In this document: positions 59,165 through 64,000 of the stretch, in pieces
Position numbering within the stretch: the stretch's first letter is position 1
Layout: each line of letters starts with the position of its first letter
Source: Lacinutrix sp. Bg11-31
Lineage (GTDB): Bacteria > Bacteroidota > Bacteroidia > Flavobacteriales > Flavobacteriaceae
Assembly: GCF_002831665.1 (NCBI RefSeq)
Contig: NZ_CP025118.1
Span: forward strand, 2,666,001-2,730,000
Length of the DNA: 64,000 bases
Reading direction: 5' to 3'
Notes under the pieces: model-generated
Databases searched by the model: none
What the model was told of the DNA's origin: nothing
Seen by the model: only the letters and a program-made list of their open reading frames with translations
Translations under genes and position numbers: made by a program

Positions 59165-60715
59165 TTATAGATCAAACTTAATACCTTGCGCTAAAGGTAA
59201 TTCGTCTGAATAATTTACTGTATTTGTTTGTCTTCTCATGTAAACTTTCCAAGCATCTGATCCAGACTCGCGTCCACCACCAGTTTCTTTTTCACCACCA
59301 AAAGCACCACCAATTTCGGCACCAGAAGTTCCAATATTTACATTTGCAATACCACAATCTGAACCAGCGAATGACAAGAACTTTTCAGCTTCTTTTAATT
59401 CGTTAGTCATAATTGCAGAAGATAAACCTTGAGCAACTCCGTTTTGAACACCAATAGCATTTTCAACGTCTCCTGAGTATTTTATTAAATATAAAACAGG
59501 AGCGAAAGTTTCCGACTGTACGATTTCGAAATCATTTTTAGCCTCTATAATAGCTGGTTTTACGTAACATCCAGATTCGTATCCTTCACCTTCTAAAACT
59601 CCACCTTCTACTAATACATTTCCACCTTCAGCTTTTGCTTTTTCAATTGCAGCTAAATATGTATTTACAGAATCTTTATCTATTAATGGTCCAATATGAT
59701 TTTTTTCATCTAAAGGATTACCAATCGTTAATTGCCCATAAGCACCAACAATAGCATCTCTTACTTTATCGTAAACCGATTCGTGAATAATTAGTCTTCT
59801 TGTTGAAGTACAACGTTGACCACAAGTTCCTACAGCACCAAATACAGCACCAGGAACAACAACTTTTAAATCTGCGGTTGGTGTAATAATTATAGCATTA
59901 TTTCCACCTAACTCTAATAGAGATTTTCCAAAACGCTCAGCAACTGTTGCACCAACAATACGTCCCATTCTTGTAGAACCTGTAGCAGATATTAATGGAA
60001 TTCTATGATCTGTAGTCATCATTTCACCTACTTTGTAGTCTCCATTAATAATACAAGAAATACCTTCTGGTAAGTTATTTTCTTTTAAAACGGTCGCAAT
60101 TATATTCTGACAAGCAATTGAACATAAAGGTGCTTTTTCTGAACCTTTCCAAACACAAACATCACCACAAACCCAAGCTAAAGCTGTATTCCAAGCCCAA
60201 ACTGCAACTGGAAAGTTAAATGCTGAAATGATACCAACAACACCCAGTGAGTGCCATTGTTCTCTCATAACGTGTTGTGGTCTTTCAGATGGAATTGTTT
60301 GCCCATTTAATGAACGTGATAAACCTACTGCGAAATCACAGATATCAATCATCTCTTGAACCTCACCATAACCTTCTTGCAAAGATTTTCCCATTTCATA
60401 AGACACCAATTTTCCTAAAGGCTCTTTTAATTCTCTTAATTTATTACCAAACTGACGTACAATCTCTCCTCTTTGAGGTGCAGGCATTGTTCTAAAAGTT
60501 AAAAATGCAGACGTTGCTGCATCCATTACCTTCTCGTAATCTGCTTTTGTAGTTGTCGTTACTTTTCCTATTAAAGAACCATCTGTTGGTGAATATGAAG
60601 AAATTGTTTCTCCACTTCCAAAGTTTTTTAAACCTGTAGAAGTTCCATCATTTACATCTTTAACACCTAATTTTTGTAAGGCTTCTTTTATTCCGAAATC
60701 AGTTGAAACTGCCAT
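59165..60715 (-). CDS. amaB: ALDH7-type aldehyde dehydrogenase
   Basis: A 516-residue aldehyde dehydrogenase of the ALDH7/antiquitin type, oxidising L-aminoadipate semialdehyde in lysine breakdown. The catalytic nucleophile is Cys302 in G-Q-R-C-T-S-T, with the general-base glutamate in L-E-L-G-G-N-N-A and G-S-T-R-M-G before it. The segment E-I-G-G-A-F-G-G-E-K-E-T-G-G-G-R-E-S-G-S-D is diagnostic of this group. No other lysine-catabolic gene is adjacent. Full length. Confidence 0.9.
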   Translation of the reverse strand: MAVSTDFGIKEALQKLGVKDVNDGTSTGLKNFGSGETISSYSPTDGSLIGKVTTTTKADYEKVMDAATSAFLTFRTMPAPQRGEIVRQFGNKLRELKEPLGKLVSYEMGKSLQEGYGEVQEMIDICDFAVGLSRSLNGQTIPSERPQHVMREQWHSLGVVGIISAFNFPVAVWAWNTALAWVCGDVCVWKGSEKAPLCSIACQNIIATVLKENNLPEGISCIINGDYKVGEMMTTDHRIPLISATGSTRMGRIVGATVAERFGKSLLELGGNNAIIITPTADLKVVVPGAVFGAVGTCGQRCTSTRRLIIHESVYDKVRDAIVGAYGQLTIGNPLDEKNHIGPLIDKDSVNTYLAAIEKAKAEGGNVLVEGGVLEGEGYESGCYVKPAIIEAKNDFEIVQSETFAPVLYLIKYSGDVENAIGVQNGVAQGLSSAIMTNELKEAEKFLSFAGSDCGIANVNIGTSGAEIGGAFGGEKETGGGRESGSDAWKVYMRRQTNTVNYSDELPLAQGIKFDL

Positions 60716-60837
60716 ATTATATCTTGATTTTTTACGAATTATTAAATTTTATGCGAATATACTAATAAATATGCGCTTTATAAGTTATAACTTTCTTAAA
60801 AATAGTAACTTTAATGCGTACAAAACCATACTAAACA

Positions 60838-61917
60838 ATGAAAAAATTAACCTCCTTAATCGCTCTCTTTTTCTTGCTATTGAACTGCGGAGAACTCGTT
60901 CCAAATCCTGATGAAAATCCTGAAAATATCACTAGAGCAAATCCAAATGGCGCTTCTGAAAAAGTAAACGACTTTGCCATAGTTATACATGGTGGAGCAG
61001 GAACTATTTTAAAGAAAAACATGACAGACGAAAAGGAGGCAGAATATAAAGCTAAACTTGAAGAAGCTATTAGCGTTGGTTATTCTATTTTAAAAGAAGG
61101 AGGAAGCAGTCTTGATGCTGTTGAAAAAACCATTAATATTCTAGAAGATTCACCTTTATTCAACGCTGGAAAAGGAGCTGTTTTTACAAATGCTGAAACC
61201 AATGAATTAGATGCTTCCATTATGGACGGGAAAACCCTAAATGCAGGAGCTTCCGCTGGAACTAAAATAGTTAAAAATCCAATTAATTTAGCTAGAGCAA
61301 TCATGGATAACTCGCCACATGTTATGATGGCAGGAGAAGGTGCCGAAACTTTTGCAAAAGAGCAAAACTTAGAACTCGTAGCACCAGAATATTTCTACAC
61401 AGAAAACAGAATGAACACATTAAAACGTGTAAAACAGAAAGAGCTTGAAAAAACGACAGATAATAAATCGGCTTTTTACGATGCAGAAATTAAAGATAGT
61501 AAATTTGGAACCGTTGGTTGTGTCGCTTTAGATAAAAACGGGAATTTAGCAGCAGGAACCTCAACAGGTGGAATGACCAATAAAAGATACGGTCGTGTTG
61601 GCGATGTTCCAATAATTGGTGCTGGAAATTATGCCAATAATGCTACCTGTGCAGTTTCTGGAACTGGTTGGGGAGAATTTTTTATTCGTGCCACTGTTGC
61701 TCACGATATTTCTGCACTAATGGAATATAAAGGCTTGAGTTTAGAAGCAGCAGCAAAAGAAGTAATCCAAAAAAAAGTACCAGCCCTAGGAGGAAATGGT
61801 GGTGTTATCGCAATAGACAAAAATGGAAATATAGTTATGGATTTCAACACAGCAGGAATGTATCGTGCAAGCATGAATGATAAAGGAGAGTTAACCATTG
61901 GAATTTACTCTAAATAA
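60838..61917 (+). CDS. Isoaspartyl peptidase/L-asparaginase lipoprotein
   Basis: A 359-residue Ntn-hydrolase. The nucleophile is Thr225 in K-F-G-T-V-G-C-V-A-L, exposed by self-cleavage. The motifs H-G-G-A-G near residue 52, N-A-G-K-G-A-V-F-T and S-T-G-G-M-T-N-K fit the plant-type asparaginase family. An N-terminal hydrophobic segment with L-L-L-N-C at 15-19 suggests a lipoprotein, so it acts outside the cytosol. It probably removes isoaspartyl residues or Asn from peptides. Confidence 0.92.
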   Translation: MKKLTSLIALFFLLLNCGELVPNPDENPENITRANPNGASEKVNDFAIVIHGGAGTILKKNMTDEKEAEYKAKLEEAISVGYSILKEGGSSLDAVEKTINILEDSPLFNAGKGAVFTNAETNELDASIMDGKTLNAGASAGTKIVKNPINLARAIMDNSPHVMMAGEGAETFAKEQNLELVAPEYFYTENRMNTLKRVKQKELEKTTDNKSAFYDAEIKDSKFGTVGCVALDKNGNLAAGTSTGGMTNKRYGRVGDVPIIGAGNYANNATCAVSGTGWGEFFIRATVAHDISALMEYKGLSLEAAAKEVIQKKVPALGGNGGVIAIDKNGNIVMDFNTAGMYRASMNDKGELTIGIYSK

Positions 61918-62041
61918 ATTTTTAACAAAATCATAACAACTAACCAAAGACTAAAACTAATCTTTCAAGCGTAATTACATTAACAAGAATACTCTTACCT
62001 GTTTTCTTTTTATCGTATTTCAACTTTTAAATCCAACTACT

Positions 62042-64000
62042 ATGCAATTAAAATCAATTTTTGCCTTGATCTTCTGTATCTCCTTAGCACTGTCTTGTAA
62101 CAAAAAAGAAACAGAAACCAATAATCTTTTCAAATTTAGAGATTATATAAGTTATACAACTTCTGGTGTAGTATCTACCACAAGTAGCATTCAAATTAGT
62201 TTAGCTAAAGAAGTTGAAAATTGGGAGGTTGGCAATGAAATTGATGGCAATTTAGTTTCTATAAAACCTAACGTTTCTGGAAATTTAAAAGTAGCCAATA
62301 AACATGCTTTAACTTTTACTCCAAATGAGTCCTTAGATCCAGATACAGAATATTCGGTTACTGTTAAATTAGGGGAAATTTATCCAGAGATGCCTACTGA
62401 GTTTTCAGATTACGCCTTTCAGTTTAAAACCATTACACCTAATTTTAATGTGGTTACAAACGATTTACAATCTTACAATAAGGAATGGCAATATTTATTA
62501 GGTGTAGTAAAATCCGCAGATAACATTACTACAGAACAAGTAAAACAATTAATTGAAGCCTCTCAAGGTGGAAAAAAATTAAATATAGAGTGGAACGAAG
62601 AACGCTTACCGTCACGAGTTTTCGAATTTAAAATTGATAGTATTAATCGTAAAATTGAAGACAGTGATATTTTAATAAAATGGAATGGAAGAGCGATTGG
62701 TGCTGATAATTCTGGCGAAAATATTTTTGCTATTCCTGGTAAAAACAACTTTACGATTACAAAAATAGATGTGGTTCAAAATCCTGAGCAATATCTGTTA
62801 ATCAACTTTTCTGATCCTATTAAAAAGCAACAAAATTTCGATGGATTGGTAACGATTCAGAATACCAAAAATCCAAAATATATTGTCGATGGTAATGTGT
62901 TAAAAGCGTATCCAGATTCTAAAATCACAGGAAACGTGCAAGTCGATGTTTTTCAAGGTATTCAAAATACCGAAGGTTATAAACTAAAAAAACCTTTTTC
63001 TGAAACTATCTCTTTTCAAGAAGTAAAACCAGAAGTACGTTTGGTAAATAGTGGAGTAATTTTACCAAATTCTCAAGAATTAAAATTCAATTTTGAAGCT
63101 GTAAACCTTAAAAAGGTAGATTTAAAAGTTATTAAAATATACGAAGACAATGTGCTTCAGTTCTTACAAGATAATGAGTTACAAGGCGGAAACGATAATA
63201 GTATTAAACAAGTAGGTCGACGCATAGCAAAACAAACTATTACTTTAGTAAACGATGGCGTTGAGAATACTGGCAAATGGAAAACCTACAGTGCAGATTT
63301 ATCTAAAATATTTAAAGCAGATCCTGGTGCTCTTTATAGAATAGAACTAAGTTTTAAAAAGGACTACTCTTTTTACGATTGCTCTGTAAATCAAAATATC
63401 ACAAATTCTGAAGACAACGACAATTACTATGAAGACGAATATTACGAGGACGATTATTACAATTATAATGAAAGCTCAACAGAAGATGAGCTAGAAGAAG
63501 AATATTGGGACAACCTAACTTACAGATATAGAGGCAGAAACTACAACTGGAGAGAACGCGACAATCCTTGTCATGCTGCTTATTATAACGAAAATCGTGA
63601 AGTATCACAAAACTTATTAGCATCAAACCTAGGTGTTATTGTAAAAAAAGGAGCGAACAACAATTACTATTTTGCCGTTACAAACATCCTTAACACTAAT
63701 ATTGAGGCTGCTGCAAAAGTAACGTTGTACAATTACCAACAACAAGAAATCTCTAGCACAACCACAGACAGTCAAGGTTTAGCAAAAATAGAAACTAATA
63801 GTCATGCTGCTTTTGTTATTGTTAGTAAAGGCAATAATAAAACATATATAAAACTACGAGATGGTCGCGCTTTATCGCTTAGTAAATTCGATGTTTCTGG
63901 AAACCATTTACAACGTGGTTTAAAAGGTTATATTTATGGAGAACGCGGTGTTTGGAGACCTGGAGACTCATTACACCTTACTTTTATTTTAGACGATAAT
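62042..64000 (+). CDS. Alpha-2-macroglobulin family lipoprotein, 3' partial
   Basis: The first 653 codons of a bacterial alpha-2-macroglobulin; the gene runs off the window. Signal peptide with lipobox S-L-A-L-S-C (Cys19). Beta-rich domains follow, and the MG-type motif G-Y-I-Y-G-E-R-G-V-W-R-P-G-D-S is at about 634-648 (typical of bacterial A2M). A region at about 463-520 is rich in Y, D and E (E-D-E-Y-Y-E-D-D-Y-Y) before N-P-C-H-A-A-Y-Y. Bacterial A2M proteins trap proteases in the periplasm and are often beside pbpC. The thioester region, if present, lies outside the window. Confidence 0.92.
   Translation, partial: MQLKSIFALIFCISLALSCNKKETETNNLFKFRDYISYTTSGVVSTTSSIQISLAKEVENWEVGNEIDGNLVSIKPNVSGNLKVANKHALTFTPNESLDPDTEYSVTVKLGEIYPEMPTEFSDYAFQFKTITPNFNVVTNDLQSYNKEWQYLLGVVKSADNITTEQVKQLIEASQGGKKLNIEWNEERLPSRVFEFKIDSINRKIEDSDILIKWNGRAIGADNSGENIFAIPGKNNFTITKIDVVQNPEQYLLINFSDPIKKQQNFDGLVTIQNTKNPKYIVDGNVLKAYPDSKITGNVQVDVFQGIQNTEGYKLKKPFSETISFQEVKPEVRLVNSGVILPNSQELKFNFEAVNLKKVDLKVIKIYEDNVLQFLQDNELQGGNDNSIKQVGRRIAKQTITLVNDGVENTGKWKTYSADLSKIFKADPGALYRIELSFKKDYSFYDCSVNQNITNSEDNDNYYEDEYYEDDYYNYNESSTEDELEEEYWDNLTYRYRGRNYNWRERDNPCHAAYYNENREVSQNLLASNLGVIVKKGANNNYYFAVTNILNTNIEAAAKVTLYNYQQQEISSTTTDSQGLAKIETNSHAAFVIVSKGNNKTYIKLRDGRALSLSKFDVSGNHLQRGLKGYIYGERGVWRPGDSLHLTFILDDN

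Overview
The window looks like chromosome of a low-GC marine-type member of the Flavobacteriaceae (Bacteroidota). The gene content is typical of that family: Bat aerotolerance operon, HmuY/TonB receptor locus, DUF2490, DUF6607 and DUF6686 proteins, and a hemC-hemD fusion. Promoters carry the Bacteroidota form, with a TAnnTTTG -7 box and a TTG about 20 bases upstream. Signal peptides often end in F-A/S-Q. I see no insertion sequence, prophage, CRISPR array or rRNA operon. Coding density is high and no gene-free gap exceeds about 220 bases.

Layout. 1-4.9 kb: bacilliredoxin, a lipid set (plsC, acyl-ACP desaturase, HD hydrolase), and an AraC regulator divergent from a secreted protein across an array of three phased 14-bp repeats. 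4.9-7.6 kb: crotonase and an orphan NtrY-like histidine kinase. 7.6-24.9 kb: a haem-biosynthesis region with hemJ-hemH on the minus strand, then hemA, hemCD, hemE, hemF and hemB on the plus strand. A tRNA-Ser(GGA) sits between hemCD and hemE, and a 1157-residue TraB/GumN fusion lies near the start of the region. 24.9-27.8 kb: hydrolases and an exonuclease.

27.8-36.7 kb: a haem/iron acquisition locus of two divergent operons. One encodes a TonB receptor and an HmuY lipoprotein. The other encodes DUF6607, an ankyrin protein, DUF2271, a PepSY-flavodoxin-reductase fusion and DUF6686. Two Fur-like palindromes lie in the shared control region. The DUF2271 protein carries an ApbE-type flavinylation motif (D-A-I-T-G-A-T), so the locus may encode a transmembrane electron chain from NAD(P)H to a covalently bound periplasmic flavin. 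I regard this as the most interesting system in the window.

36.7-43.0 kb: a minus-strand run of two SulP transporters, two beta-carbonic anhydrases, a universal stress protein and an outer-membrane DUF2490 protein, probably for bicarbonate uptake. 43.1-52.8 kb: MoxR-DUF58-BatA/B/C/D/E cluster plus a BatD-like protein. 52.9-57.2 kb: aldo/keto reductase, SDR, a frameshifted HD-type gene, phosphodiester glycosidase and AlbA_2 protein. 57.4-64.0 kb: OmpA-type envelope proteins, an ALDH7-like dehydrogenase, an isoaspartyl peptidase lipoprotein and the start of an alpha-2-macroglobulin gene that runs off the window.

Identifications come from reading motifs and recalled family features; no database search was run.
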